Assembly (NCBI GenBank): GCA_024508725.1
Contig: JANINS010000003.1
Location: forward strand, 310,001 to 374,000
DNA: 64,000 nt
DNA from: Chitinophagaceae bacterium
Lineage (GTDB): Bacteria; Bacteroidota; Bacteroidia; Chitinophagales; Chitinophagaceae
Reading direction: 5' to 3'
Positions 50,266 through 59,268 of the stretch are shown here, piece after piece; position 1 is the first letter of the stretch, and each line of letters begins with the position of its first letter. Made by a program: the position numbers and the translations under genes. The notes beneath the pieces are model-generated. The model ran no database searches. It was given only the letters and a program-made list of their open reading frames with translations, and was not told the DNA's origin.

Positions 50266-52596
50266 TTATAGTTGGATAGATATCTTAGTTGGTTTACCGG
50301 AATATTGAATTTCAAATTCTGCAGTTGGCAGGTCTTCTCTGGATCTAAAATCAACTTTTTTTCCGTTTACTGTTATGGATTTGGCAGCTGAAGGGAATAC
50401 AAAGAAACATTTGATCCCAAAGCTGGTTGTTCGATTGCCTTCTTTATTAGCAATGATGATCTCAGAGCTATTATTTTTAATGCCATCAGTTTTAAATTCG
50501 ACTAGTGAATAATTTTTTGTTGCAATACTGTTTTTAGAAGTTCCATCATCCGTAAAATATTGAAACGCTGACCGGTGTTTTGATGCCACATGAACCAAAC
50601 CAATAGCTTTCCTTTTATGTAGAGCTGTGGGATTTGTGATGTCCTGAATATTTATCGGGATAAAACTTCCTTCTTTGATACAGACAGGGTATTTTTCAAT
50701 GGTAACACTATCAACCATCCAACCCGGACCTTGCAACACTTTTGCCTGTGATGGATTTAGCCATTTCCCTTCAGGCAAATAATAACGTCGTGTTATTGCA
50801 CCTTTTTCCAGAACAGGAGCTACCATTAAGTTTTCGCCCCACATAAATTGATCTTCGACTTTGACCGCAACAGAGTCATCCGGAAATGAAAAATACATTG
50901 GAGAGATCAGTGGTTTACCATTTTTCTCTTGTTGGTATGCCAGGCTATAATTGTAAGGAAGAAATTCATACCGGGTTTTGATTGCTTCTTTTGCATAGTT
51001 TCTCCACGGTGTATCTATCAAGGCAGCTTCACTTGGAAAACTGAAAGCTGCAGGTTCTGTTTCATATAAAGCGGTTCCGTGTGGACGAAAGATCGGCGTA
51101 AAAGCTGCAAACTGCAACCAACGAACATATAATTCGTTATCACCTTCACCACCGGCAAAACCACCGGCATCACTATGAACATATGGCACTCCACTCATAC
51201 TCATTCCAAGAAGAATTGGAAGCTGAGCTTTCAATCCACTCCAGCTACGGCTTACATCACCAGTCCATGGAAAGATGCTGTAACGCTGGCTTCCTGCAAA
51301 ACCACTTCTGTTGAGGCTGAACAATCTTTTGTTGGGATAGAACTGAGCATATTTCTGAAACAACATCTTTGTCCAGTTGTGACCATAGATATTGTGTACC
51401 TCATCTGCAGCAAATAATCTTTTCTGCTTAAGATCTTTTAGGTTGTGATACAGATCGGAAGGATGTTTTTCAGGCTCACCAAGATCACCCCACCAGGCTT
51501 CTACTCCAACATCCATTTGCTTTTTATAGAAGTTCCAGAACCAGTCTTTTGAATCTTTTCTGAAGATGTCGATCAATCCACCTTTGCCAAAATAAAAATC
51601 AGTAAGATAATAAGGCTTGCCTGCAGAATCAACTGCTAAAAATGGTTTCGATGCTTTATAATTTTTAGATGTTTCAACAAAAAATGGCTCAGTCACAAGA
51701 ATGGTATGCACCCCTTGCTTTTTAAAATCGCTGATCATTTTTTGCGGATTGTTCCACTTATTTTTATTTATCCAATCAAGATTACCCAGTGTGCCTTTGA
51801 TGCTGTCGCCAAACCAAAAAAGATCGAAGATGATGGCTTCTACAGGAATATTGTCATGCTGCATTTTGCTTAAAATATCTTTTGCCTGTGCTTCACTGGT
51901 GTAACCAAAACGGCTCATCAGATTGCCGAATGCCCAGCGTGGTGGTAAAGGTTGTGTGCCGGTGAGTTTGTGATATGATTGTAAAACTTGCTGGTAATCT
52001 TTTCCAAGTATTACATACACATTCAGTTCGCCACTGCTAAATCCTGCTTTGAAAACATTTTCATCTTCTTTACCTATGTCAACAAATCCTTTTGAAGGAT
52101 TATCGAAGAACAATCCATACCCTTTACTACTGGTGAAGAATGGAACAGAATAATTTAAATTATCAGCACCTTCACCATAGCCATACCAGGGATTATTATA
52201 TAAGTTGAAACGATAGCCTCTTCTATTGAGTGGTAATGCTCTTTCACCACCACCAAAGATCATTTCGCCTGTTTCTAAAGCGAAGTTGAAGCCGTAATAG
52301 CCGTTCATTGTATCGGCATTGATGAGAAGTGCTTTACCATTGAAAGCTGTCATGTCTCCATTCACTTTCACTTTTAAAAAAGGATGAGTTGCTTTGGCAT
52401 TCAGAATTACCGCATCACTTACGTTCTCATTTTTATTATAACCTTTCGGAGTAAAGGTTAGCTTGATGATATTATCTGCATAATAGCTGATCTTGTACTT
52501 ACCATTGGATGCCTGGTAAGTTTCTGCCAACGGTTTTTGTTGTGAGAAAACAAAAGTGGAGAGGAATACAAGCAGTATGACAAAAAATGATCTCAT
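50266..52596 (-). CDS. Secreted glycoside hydrolase family 31 (alpha-glucosidase/alpha-xylosidase type)
   Basis: 776 aa. A signal peptide (MRSFFVILLVFLSTFVFS) precedes an N-terminal beta-sandwich. The GH31 (beta/alpha)8 barrel follows: PPRWAFGNLMSRFGYTSEAQ, VEAIIFDLFWFGDS, catalytic nucleophile Asp in VEAWWGDLGEPEKHP, LFSLNRSGFAGSQRYSIFPWTGDVS (acid/base region) and PYVHSDAGGFAGG. A C-terminal beta-sandwich with TonB-like YTDDGTS completes it. It cleaves alpha-linked glucose or xylose residues. The WGDLGEPE form differs from the common W-D-MNE of alpha-glucosidases. It is not next to a SusCD pair. Confidence 0.92.
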   Translation of the reverse strand: MRSFFVILLVFLSTFVFSQQKPLAETYQASNGKYKISYYADNIIKLTFTPKGYNKNENVSDAVILNAKATHPFLKVKVNGDMTAFNGKALLINADTMNGYYGFNFALETGEMIFGGGERALPLNRRGYRFNLYNNPWYGYGEGADNLNYSVPFFTSSKGYGLFFDNPSKGFVDIGKEDENVFKAGFSSGELNVYVILGKDYQQVLQSYHKLTGTQPLPPRWAFGNLMSRFGYTSEAQAKDILSKMQHDNIPVEAIIFDLFWFGDSIKGTLGNLDWINKNKWNNPQKMISDFKKQGVHTILVTEPFFVETSKNYKASKPFLAVDSAGKPYYLTDFYFGKGGLIDIFRKDSKDWFWNFYKKQMDVGVEAWWGDLGEPEKHPSDLYHNLKDLKQKRLFAADEVHNIYGHNWTKMLFQKYAQFYPNKRLFSLNRSGFAGSQRYSIFPWTGDVSRSWSGLKAQLPILLGMSMSGVPYVHSDAGGFAGGEGDNELYVRWLQFAAFTPIFRPHGTALYETEPAAFSFPSEAALIDTPWRNYAKEAIKTRYEFLPYNYSLAYQQEKNGKPLISPMYFSFPDDSVAVKVEDQFMWGENLMVAPVLEKGAITRRYYLPEGKWLNPSQAKVLQGPGWMVDSVTIEKYPVCIKEGSFIPINIQDITNPTALHKRKAIGLVHVASKHRSAFQYFTDDGTSKNSIATKNYSLVEFKTDGIKNNSSEIIIANKEGNRTTSFGIKCFFVFPSAAKSITVNGKKVDFRSREDLPTAEFEIQYSGKPTKISIQL

Positions 52597-52643
52597 AATA
52601 GCAGTTTCGAAATGGCAAGCTAAACAAAAACAGGAGCATAAAA

Positions 52644-52671
52644 AAAGTCCTGCAACATTGGGCAGGACTTT
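52644..52671 (-). terminator. Terminator of the LolA-like gene
   Basis: AAAGTCCTGC pairs with GCAGGACTTT over an 8-base loop; the minus strand continues with a T run. It lies between the LolA-like stop (52750) and the GH31 start. Confidence 0.85.
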
Positions 52672-52690
52672 GTTGAATATAGTTATTGTA

Positions 52691-52710
52691 GTACAAGAGT
52701 GCGACGCAAC
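52691..52710 (+). repeat. Dispersed 20-base intergenic repeat, subfamily A
   Basis: Exact GTACAAGAGTGCGACGCAAC. Confidence 0.85.
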
Positions 52711-52749
52711 AGAAGCTACATCGAGGACCTGAACTCCTGGTCAATAAAG

Positions 52750-53535
52750 CTATTGTGGCTTATAATATTTCGCCTCTACAGCCTGATTTACTTTTACATC
52801 TGTGATCGTAGATTCAATGCTTCCCATTGGCAAATCAAGTTTCATTTTACCTGGAACTTTAATTCCACTTACATCCTTATAATCGCTGTAGTTAAAAGTA
52901 AATTCTGCTTTTTCCGCTTTGCCGCCTCTTGACATTCCTGTTGAACCCATACCCGTCATTGCTAAGGCTGCAGCACCTTTTATGGTCATGGAAACAACGA
53001 GACCAGTTTGTTTATCCATCATGTAAAGCCTTTCGTCTTTATCTTTTTTTAGTTTGAGTTTATAACAGGCTTTGCCATTTGATTTTCCTTCACCAGCCAG
53101 TTCTGCAGTATAACCTTTTGTTGCATAGTTCACCAGCTCAGGAAAAAAACCATCGCTATTCATTTGAGTAGCCAGTGCTGTACGTTCTTCCGGTTTCATT
53201 TTCTGTAGCGAAGCTTCTGAACCGGAGAATGGATTGCCCGGAACATATACCCAACCCGAAGTATCAGTTACAACGGTGAAGCTGTTGCCAAACATCTCGG
53301 AAGAAACATTGATGCGGAACAATTTTTTATCTACCCTGATAAAATTCATGGCTATTTCCATTGTACCGATCTGCGTATTGAAATTTGCTTTTTGTGTGTA
53401 TTGAAGTGAATTCACTGTAGCAAGCTTGTCTTTTCCGCCGGCTGCTGTTAAGTATTTATTTACGATATCATCTGCTGTTTGTGCCTTGGTAGCAATAACT
53501 GCGAAAGCAAAAACAAGCATCAACAACTGTTTCAT
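52750..53535 (-). CDS. Periplasmic LolA-like outer-membrane lipoprotein-sorting protein
   Basis: 261 aa from ATG 53533-53535 (MKQLLMLVFAFAVIATKAQT, signal peptide). The start of the mature part, ADDIVNKYLTAAGGKDKLATVNSL, is typical of LolA/LolB-superfamily proteins of Bacteroidota. Beta-strands follow (FRINVSSEMFGNSFTVVTD), with KACYKLKLKKDKDERLYMMDKQTGLVVSM matching the LolA-like barrel. A Gly/Met-rich loop (ALAMTGMGSTGMSRGG) is unusual. It may carry lipids or lipoproteins, but whether it is true LolA is uncertain. TAAATTTG (53560-53567, minus) is a consensus -7 box overlapping a perfect palindrome. Confidence 0.78.
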   Translation of the reverse strand: MKQLLMLVFAFAVIATKAQTADDIVNKYLTAAGGKDKLATVNSLQYTQKANFNTQIGTMEIAMNFIRVDKKLFRINVSSEMFGNSFTVVTDTSGWVYVPGNPFSGSEASLQKMKPEERTALATQMNSDGFFPELVNYATKGYTAELAGEGKSNGKACYKLKLKKDKDERLYMMDKQTGLVVSMTIKGAAALAMTGMGSTGMSRGGKAEKAEFTFNYSDYKDVSGIKVPGKMKLDLPMGSIESTITDVKVNQAVEAKYYKPQ

Positions 53536-53550
53536 AATTGGCTGTTTGAA

Positions 53551-53567
53551 AAATTTGATCAAATTTA
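53551..53567 (-). promoter_or_regulatory. Palindrome overlapping the -7 box of the LolA-like gene
   Basis: AAATTTGATCAAATTT (53551-53566) is a perfect 16-base palindrome. On the minus strand it overlaps TAAATTTG (53567-53560), an exact TAnnTTTG box about 25 bases before ATG, so it is a candidate repressor operator. Confidence 0.45.
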
Positions 53568-53629
53568 GCCGCTTGAAACTGAGCAAATCAGTGCTTCTTT
53601 GCTTTTTATGACCAATTTAATTCCTGTTT

Positions 53630-55318
53630 ATGGCTACAAATGCATTTAGTGTTAAAGGAAACTTAGTGGACGTATGGAATAAGAATATTTATACGGCAGA
53701 AGTGTTTGTAGAAAATGGAAAGATCGTTCGTATCGAGCAACAAAAAGAACTTGACTGGACACTGGCATATATTTTACCTGGATTTATAGATAGCCATGTG
53801 CATATTGAGAGCAGCATGCTTATTCCAAGTGAATTTGCAAGATTAGCTGTAATACATGGAACTGTTGCAACAATAAGTGATCCACATGAGATCGCTAATG
53901 TTTGTGGAATGGCTGGAGTGGAATACATGATCGAAAATGGAAAGAAGGTTCCATTCAAGTTCAATTTTGGTGCACCAAGCTGTGTACCTGCAACCACTTT
54001 TGAAACGGCAGGAGCCAGTTTGAATGCAGAAGATGTAAGAAGATTGCTGGAGAGAAATGAGATAAAGTATTTAAGTGAGATGATGAATTTCCCTGGCGTA
54101 TTGTTTAAAGATCCAGAGGTGATGCAAAAGATCGCTGCTGCCCATGAATTGGGGAAACCTGTTGATGGACATGCACCAGGATTAAGAGGAGAACAGGCCG
54201 AACAATATATCAAGGCCGGCATTAGTACAGATCACGAATGTTTTACTGCTGAGGAAGCCTTAGACAAACTTCGCTTAGGTATGAAGATTCTTATTCGTGA
54301 AGGAAGTGCGGCAAAAAACTTTGAAGCACTGATCGATCTGTTGAATGATCATCCTGATATGATCATGTTTTGCAGTGATGATAAACATCCTGACAGTTTA
54401 GTGCTGGGGCACATCAATCAACTGTGTGCAAGAGCTGTTGCAAAAGGAATTGATGTGTTCAAAGTATTGCAGGCTGCATGTATTAATCCTGCGTTGCACT
54501 ACAAGCTGGATGTTGGATTGTTGAGAGAAGGTGATGCAGCAGATTTTATCATCTCGGAAGACCTTAAAGAATTTAAGATCAGCCGGACATATATCAATGG
54601 CGAATTGGTTGCTGAAAGTGGAAAGTCGTTTATCCATTCTGTAAAAGAAGAAGCGATCAACCAGTTCGATTGTAAAGAAGTGAGTGTTGATGATCTTGGT
54701 ATAAAGGTTAGTGATTATCCATCAGAGAATGGAAACATACCTGTGATCGAAGCTTTAGACGGACAATTGATCACCAACAAGCTGATGCTGGCAGCTAAAA
54801 TTGTTGATGACAAATTTGTAAGTGATGTTGATAATGACATTCTTAAAATGGTTGTTGTTAATCGTTATAAGCAGGCTACTGTTGCGAAATGTTTTATTAG
54901 AAATTTTGGGTTGAAGAAAGGCGCATTGGCATCTTCAGTAGCACACGATAGCCATAACATTGTTGCAGTAGGTGTAGACGATGAAAGCCTTGCAGCAGCT
55001 ATTAACCTGGTGATCCGTGAGAAAGGTGGTATAAGTGCAACCTCACCCCTAACCCTCTCCAAAGGAGAGGGAACACTGCAGCATAATGGAAAAGTATTAG
55101 GACTACCTGTTGCAGGACTGATGAGTGCTGATGACGGCTATAAAGTAGCTGAAGCTTATACCGCAATAGATACAATGACGAAAGAAGAACTCGGCTCAAC
55201 ATTGGCTTCACCGTTCATGACACTAAGCTTTATGGCTCTGTTGGTGATACCACATTTAAAGCTGAGCGATCTGGGATTGTTCGATGGAGATAGCTTTAAG
55301 TTTGTGTCTGCTCAATAA
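53630..55318 (+). CDS. ade: Adenine deaminase
   Basis: 562 aa, amidohydrolase fold. Metal and catalytic motifs: [71 protein letters not shown] and FCSDDKHPD. It deaminates adenine to hypoxanthine in purine salvage. Near residues 468-483 it contains a segment [15 protein letters not shown], absent from homologs that run from REKGG directly to the [13 protein letters not shown] region. That segment is encoded by a palindromic repeat (55041-55071) inserted in frame. The rest is normal, so the enzyme is probably active. Confidence 0.95.
   Translation: MATNAFSVKGNLVDVWNKNIYTAEVFVENGKIVRIEQQKELDWTLAYILPGFIDSHVHIESSMLIPSEFARLAVIHGTVATISDPHEIANVCGMAGVEYMIENGKKVPFKFNFGAPSCVPATTFETAGASLNAEDVRRLLERNEIKYLSEMMNFPGVLFKDPEVMQKIAAAHELGKPVDGHAPGLRGEQAEQYIKAGISTDHECFTAEEALDKLRLGMKILIREGSAAKNFEALIDLLNDHPDMIMFCSDDKHPDSLVLGHINQLCARAVAKGIDVFKVLQAACINPALHYKLDVGLLREGDAADFIISEDLKEFKISRTYINGELVAESGKSFIHSVKEEAINQFDCKEVSVDDLGIKVSDYPSENGNIPVIEALDGQLITNKLMLAAKIVDDKFVSDVDNDILKMVVVNRYKQATVAKCFIRNFGLKKGALASSVAHDSHNIVAVGVDDESLAAAINLVIREKGGISATSPLTLSKGEGTLQHNGKVLGLPVAGLMSADDGYKVAEAYTAIDTMTKEELGSTLASPFMTLSFMALLVIPHLKLSDLGLFDGDSFKFVSAQ
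55041..55071 (+). repeat. Palindromic repeat inserted in frame in ade
   Basis: CCTCACCCCTAA is followed by CCCTCTCC-AAA-GGAGAGGG (55053-55071), a perfect 8-pair hairpin. This type of sequence is a widespread intergenic repeat in bacteria; here it encodes about ten extra residues. Confidence 0.75.
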
Positions 55319-55328
55319 AGAAAAGAAA

Positions 55329-55348
55329 GTACAAGTGAGTGACACAAC
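55329..55348 (+). repeat. Dispersed 20-base intergenic repeat, subfamily B
   Basis: GTACAAGTGAGTGACACAAC, followed 7 bases later by AATAGTAGCAATAG. Confidence 0.75.
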
Positions 55349-55379
55349 GAAGTTCAATAGTAGCAATAGAGCCGGCTAA

Positions 55380-55793
55380 CTAATTTCCTTCTACTTCTGC
55401 ACCGACTATGGTTACCTTGATATCTTCAGTGCCTTTGGGAGAAGAATACCTGAACTTAAAATTCTTTGAACTGCCTGGCGAGAGAAAATCTTTTATCATT
55501 TCATCACCTTCTTTTAAAACAGTGTTGTCTTTACCAAGGAATTTGATTTTGAGTTCTACATCTTTATAAGTGACCACTGTTGCACGATTATGCACTACAC
55601 CGGTGATCACTTGTTTACCGATCAAGTTCTTACGATCGGAACTGGTGACAGAAAGAAACTGCTCAGGGTGTTTGCTTTCTTTTTGTTGAATATTCTCTTT
55701 CGCAGATTCATAAGTGGCAGTATCGAACTTCTGTTCTTTGCTTCCACATGAAAGAAGCATTAAAGCAAATGCAACAACAAGTAAACGCAGCAT
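55380..55793 (-). CDS. Small lipoprotein with beta-sandwich domain
   Basis: 137 aa from ATG 55791-55793 (MLRLLVVAFALMLLSCGSKE); Cys 16 is in a lipobox LLSC. The mature part begins with a helix (YESAKENIQQKESKHPEQF) and continues with strands (VITGVVHNRATVVTYKDVELKIKFL, FKFRYSSPKGTEDIKVTIVGAEV) that look like an FxLYD or immunoglobulin-like fold. The function is unknown. It follows the DUF4139 gene on the same strand, but the terminator 55932-55955 lies between them, so it is probably transcribed separately. Confidence 0.78.
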   Translation of the reverse strand: MLRLLVVAFALMLLSCGSKEQKFDTATYESAKENIQQKESKHPEQFLSVTSSDRKNLIGKQVITGVVHNRATVVTYKDVELKIKFLGKDNTVLKEGDEMIKDFLSPGSSKNFKFRYSSPKGTEDIKVTIVGAEVEGN

Positions 55794-55931
55794 GGCAGTT
55801 GTTTTATTACTTAAAGAAACAAAAAGCTTTTCAATAAGTGTCGCAAAGAGTTGGTGAGTTAACAGAGAATTTAGTATTTGAATACAAAAGTGGCTCGCTT
55901 TGTCGAGAGTGAACCATTCAAATAATAAAAA

Positions 55932-55955
55932 GAACCAGCCTGGAAAGACCGGTTC
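55932..55955 (-). terminator. Terminator of the DUF4139 gene
   Basis: The minus strand reads GAACC-G-...-GGTTC closing a ~14-base interior, then TTTTTATTATT; 22 bases after the gene stop. Confidence 0.7.
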
Positions 55956-55976
55956 GTTCACCTTATTGCTCACCAT

Positions 55977-57641
55977 TTACCGCAGATTTGCAATCTTTTT
56001 ATCCTTTGGATAGGTTACAGTATAACTGAACCTGTATTTTTTACTTTCGCCTGGTTTAAGTTTCACTGTCCAGTTAAGTGTTCCTAATTCTTCATTTACT
56101 TCTGCTCCATCTTTCTCTTCAAGCTTCACCACCACTTCTTTGATATTGCTGATCGGGAACTGGTCTTTTAGCAGCATCGACATTTCTTTATTCTTATTGT
56201 TCTTCACTGTTATTTCGTAAGTGAAAGTTTCTGTTTTATTATCGCCTTTGATCTTTGATTTGCTGAACTCTTTTACTAATAACCTTCTTACCGCTACTCT
56301 CTTATCTCTTCCCAATGACAGATTGAGTGTGTCCATTGTTGTATTCGGATCGATGAATGATTTACCGAGATACACATTATCCATGATGATGTTTGCATCT
56401 CCGGGAAGCAGGTCAAGACTTTCCCAATCGCTGATCTCAGCTAAGAGGAAAGCATCTTTATCCAGTTTAGGAATCGCATAATGCTTGTATGTTGCATTCA
56501 GTTTTTCTTCTTTGATCGAAACACTGTAACTTTTTCCATCACTTGGGATATCGTAAGGCAATGCTATTTCAAAGCTGGTGTTGAGTTGGCTTTCGTTCAA
56601 CGTTAAGTAATCACTCACATCTGCTTTTTCTTCAACTTCTTTATCATCATCGTTTGTTGTATAGCCATCTGCTGTTGTAACAACCACTTCCTGTAAACTC
56701 TGTGCCCTGTTATAATTGTATTTCGTTGCTGCAGCACTTCTTGCCCTGATGTTATTATACATTTCAGGATTGTACATCTGCAAAACCAAAGGGTTTAGTG
56801 TTGGATATGTATTTCCCTGGTTTGGATTGCTGGTGCTGAGGGTAAGCTTCACCTCTTTCCAATCCAATCCTGTAGTTTGATTGATCGATGCTTTATACCC
56901 GAGTTTGAATGTATTGTTCACTGATTCCACTCTCATGTCGTATGTTGGAATCCATCCTGCATTCTGCGTAAAGTAGCTGATGCCAACATCTGCTGTAGTT
57001 GCATTCTGAGCCATTAATTGTAACACCATTTCCCCTACCACTTTGGATGCATTGCCACCATTTTCTGACCTGGCTACGTATAACCTGTTATTGATCTCAT
57101 ATACCAAAGCATTATACTCTTCTCTTCTTGCCTGTATTGAAAACAATGTGGTACGGTAACTTTGAATTTTACTGGTATAAAAATCCAGCAGTTTGATCAG
57201 GTCGGCTGTAGTAAGATTTTTGTTACCTCCGTTGGAATACATTTCGATCAGCTTGGAAGTTTTATCCAGCATCTCTGTAGTGAGGGTTGCTTCATTATTG
57301 GTTATTACGATCAGCTTGTTAAGCAGTTTGATACTGTCTTCCATTCTTTTGATCGATGGGTTTGCTGTGCTGCTTACGATCGTTCTTGGATTGAAACGAT
57401 AAGAAAGCAAGACAACGTTTTCGGGTACGGATATCTGAACAGAATTCTGGTCTAATGTGGTGCTGATGTTTTCGAATGTAATTTCCTGTGTGCCTTTTTC
57501 AAGCGTGGCTTTCGCCGTGTGATTCAACTCTGCTCCATATCCAAAATATACATTGGCGTGGGTGAGTTGCGTTTTATAATTTTTTTGTGCTACTGCAGTT
57601 AAGGTGGTGAATAAAAACAGTGATGAGATCAATCCTTTCAT
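55977..57641 (-). CDS. DUF4139 / mucoidy-inhibitor-A-like exported protein
   Basis: 554 aa. A signal peptide (MKGLISSLFLFTTLTAVA) precedes the DUF4140-type N-terminal domain (THANVYFGYGAELNHTAKATLEKGTQEITFENIS). A coiled-coil region follows (~85-200; IKLLNKLIVITNNEATLTTEML), then the DUF4139 beta-domain (QNAGWIPTYDMRVESVNNTFKLGYKASINQTTGLDW to KPGESKKYRFSYTVTYPKDKKI). The insert RAQSLQEVVVTTADGYTT resembles a TonB-box-type EVVVT segment, which is odd for this family. The family is linked only loosely to envelope polysaccharide. Likely periplasmic or outer-surface. Confidence 0.88.
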   Translation of the reverse strand: MKGLISSLFLFTTLTAVAQKNYKTQLTHANVYFGYGAELNHTAKATLEKGTQEITFENISTTLDQNSVQISVPENVVLLSYRFNPRTIVSSTANPSIKRMEDSIKLLNKLIVITNNEATLTTEMLDKTSKLIEMYSNGGNKNLTTADLIKLLDFYTSKIQSYRTTLFSIQARREEYNALVYEINNRLYVARSENGGNASKVVGEMVLQLMAQNATTADVGISYFTQNAGWIPTYDMRVESVNNTFKLGYKASINQTTGLDWKEVKLTLSTSNPNQGNTYPTLNPLVLQMYNPEMYNNIRARSAAATKYNYNRAQSLQEVVVTTADGYTTNDDDKEVEEKADVSDYLTLNESQLNTSFEIALPYDIPSDGKSYSVSIKEEKLNATYKHYAIPKLDKDAFLLAEISDWESLDLLPGDANIIMDNVYLGKSFIDPNTTMDTLNLSLGRDKRVAVRRLLVKEFSKSKIKGDNKTETFTYEITVKNNKNKEMSMLLKDQFPISNIKEVVVKLEEKDGAEVNEELGTLNWTVKLKPGESKKYRFSYTVTYPKDKKIANLR

Positions 57642-57743
57642 TTGTTTGGTTTACAGAAAGGATGTGGTACTAAAAGAAATTACATACCGTTAACAAAACT
57701 TTTTGATTTTGGATACCATCTTCTATATTTCATGGCATCGCCG

Positions 57744-57763
57744 GTTGTGTCACTCACTTGTAC
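57744..57763 (-). repeat. Dispersed 20-base intergenic repeat, subfamily B
   Basis: The minus strand reads GTACAAGTGAGTGACACAAC; the flanking CATGGCATC is shared with the copy at 18238. Confidence 0.75.
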
Positions 57764-57801
57764 GTTCGGAACTGCTGGCATCTGTCATCTATATACTAAA
57801 T

Positions 57802-57915
57802 TCACGCTTCCTGTCCTATCCAAACAGCTCCACCAATACTATCTCTTTTTGCTCCGGTTACAGATGATAGAGGTGTACTTGTTCTCCACAACTGGAATTC
57901 CCAGCGAAACCCTTC
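57802..57915 (-). pseudogene. Duplicated 3' end of anmK
   Basis: Bases 57802-57870 match 59353-59421 with one mismatch in 69; the match includes the anmK stop codon. Similarity then fades but resumes (TTCCCAGCGAAACCCTTCTT). This is about 35 codons of the anmK C terminus, without start or upstream parts. The two copies flank the OmpA/LamG gene as direct repeats. Confidence 0.85.
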
Positions 57916-59268
57916 TTAATCTTTTAAAATAATATATTCTACCCTCCTGTTCAGTTGGCGGTTTTCCTCAGTATCGTTAGGTGCAACAGGTTTTGTTTCG
58001 CCATAGCCTTTAGAGGTGATCCGGCTGGCATCGATGCTTTGAGAAATAAGATATTCCCTTACCGACTTTGCACGATTTTCACTCAGTTTATAATTATACT
58101 CATCAGAGCCCCTGTCGTCTGTGTGTGCGCTTATTTCAATTCTGATTTTAGGATTATCCTTCAGAAATTTAACCAATTTGTTGAGCTCTTTATAGGATTC
58201 CGGACGCAAGTTAAATCCATCAAAATCAAAGAATACATTTTTCAACACTATAGGCTGCACAGTATCCACCTTTACTACAACAGTATCTTTGGGTCTATCT
58301 ATTATAACTTGTTTTTTTGTCGTGTCGGTACAATTACCTGAAGACAGTATCATTTTCACTGTATAGGTTCCGAAATCTGCATAAGTATGTTGCACAGAAG
58401 TAGTAGCAGTAGCAAATTTTCCATCCCCGAAATCCCAGCTAAGAGATTTGTAATTGGTTGCTTTGCTAGTTAAGCTGATGCTTTTTGAACCCGGATCTCG
58501 TTGTATAGCAAAGTCAATTCCCTGAGGTTGGAAATTATTATACAAAAAATCAATTTCCTGTTGGTTAAGCGGCCTGTTATACCACCGGAATTCGTCAAAG
58601 TCACCTTTGAAATAAAGTAAATCCGCATTCCACCAATTACCGACTCTTAGTTCACTCTTGCAATCGGCAAAACCATTAAAAGAAGTTTTGTCGGAAGTGC
58701 GAAGTTTTCCATCGACAAAAAGTTTATGCTCTTTACCGTCAAAAGTAATTACAACGAAATGCCAACTAGTTTCACAAAAAGAATCAAATGTTTTAATATA
58801 GTTTGATGTCAATTTAGTTTTACAGTTGCCTTTATTGCCTACTATGTTTGATGCAACTTTTCCAAGTGTAGCATGATTAATAAAGAATTGATATTGTGCC
58901 CCACCAGTAGGTGTGCCATCGTCAACAAGACTTCTTTTAGCTATGATATTTTGGCAGGAGCTACTTTCTGTTTTATACCAGAATGCAAGGCTTATTAGTG
59001 GAGTTGAAAAATCTCCGTTATCGGCTATCCTGATATAATCATTCTTTCCGTCAAAATGATACGCTGAATTCGGATTACCGAATCTGTCAGCGGTCAAAGC
59101 TGGTCCATTTACCAGTATGCCATTGTGATTGTTGCCACTGGAATCATTAGCGTTACCGTTAAAGGGATAATATGCTACTAATCCTACGTTAACATTGACC
59201 TGAGTATAAGCGTTTAATACATTGAAGATTAATAATAAGGCGAAAAGAACTTTAGTGGCTCGGTTCAT
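57916..59268 (-). CDS. LamG-PKD-OmpA envelope protein
   Basis: 450 aa. A signal peptide (MNRATKVLFALLLIFNVLNAYT) starts it. A concanavalin/LamG-like domain (~25-245) opens with VGLVAYYPFNGNANDSSGNNHNG and has KNDYIRIADNGDFSTPLISLAFWYKTESS and WYNRPLNQQEIDFLY. A PKD domain follows (LSWDFGDGKFATATTSVQHTYADFGTYTVKM). The OmpA C domain has ISAHTDDRGSDEYNYKLSENRAKSV and SKGYGETKPVAPNDTEENRQLNRRVEY. It binds peptidoglycan by OmpA and probably glycans by LamG. It lies between duplicated anmK 3' ends, suggesting it arrived by duplication or insertion. Confidence 0.9.
   Translation of the reverse strand: MNRATKVLFALLLIFNVLNAYTQVNVNVGLVAYYPFNGNANDSSGNNHNGILVNGPALTADRFGNPNSAYHFDGKNDYIRIADNGDFSTPLISLAFWYKTESSSCQNIIAKRSLVDDGTPTGGAQYQFFINHATLGKVASNIVGNKGNCKTKLTSNYIKTFDSFCETSWHFVVITFDGKEHKLFVDGKLRTSDKTSFNGFADCKSELRVGNWWNADLLYFKGDFDEFRWYNRPLNQQEIDFLYNNFQPQGIDFAIQRDPGSKSISLTSKATNYKSLSWDFGDGKFATATTSVQHTYADFGTYTVKMILSSGNCTDTTKKQVIIDRPKDTVVVKVDTVQPIVLKNVFFDFDGFNLRPESYKELNKLVKFLKDNPKIRIEISAHTDDRGSDEYNYKLSENRAKSVREYLISQSIDASRITSKGYGETKPVAPNDTEENRQLNRRVEYIILKD

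Larger units (their letters stand above)
57642..57915. other. Intergenic region with repeat and anmK 3'-end remnant
   Basis: 274 bases holding a subfamily B repeat (57744-57763) and a duplicated remnant of the anmK 3' end (57802-57915). No active gene is seen. Confidence 0.7.

Noticed and set aside
50032-50271. 79-codon open frame on the plus strand after trmD
   Set aside because: Covers two hairpins and overlaps the GH31 3' end; no recognisable protein features.
57642-57932. 96-codon open frame on the plus strand
   Set aside because: It reads antisense through the duplicated anmK 3' end and a dispersed repeat.
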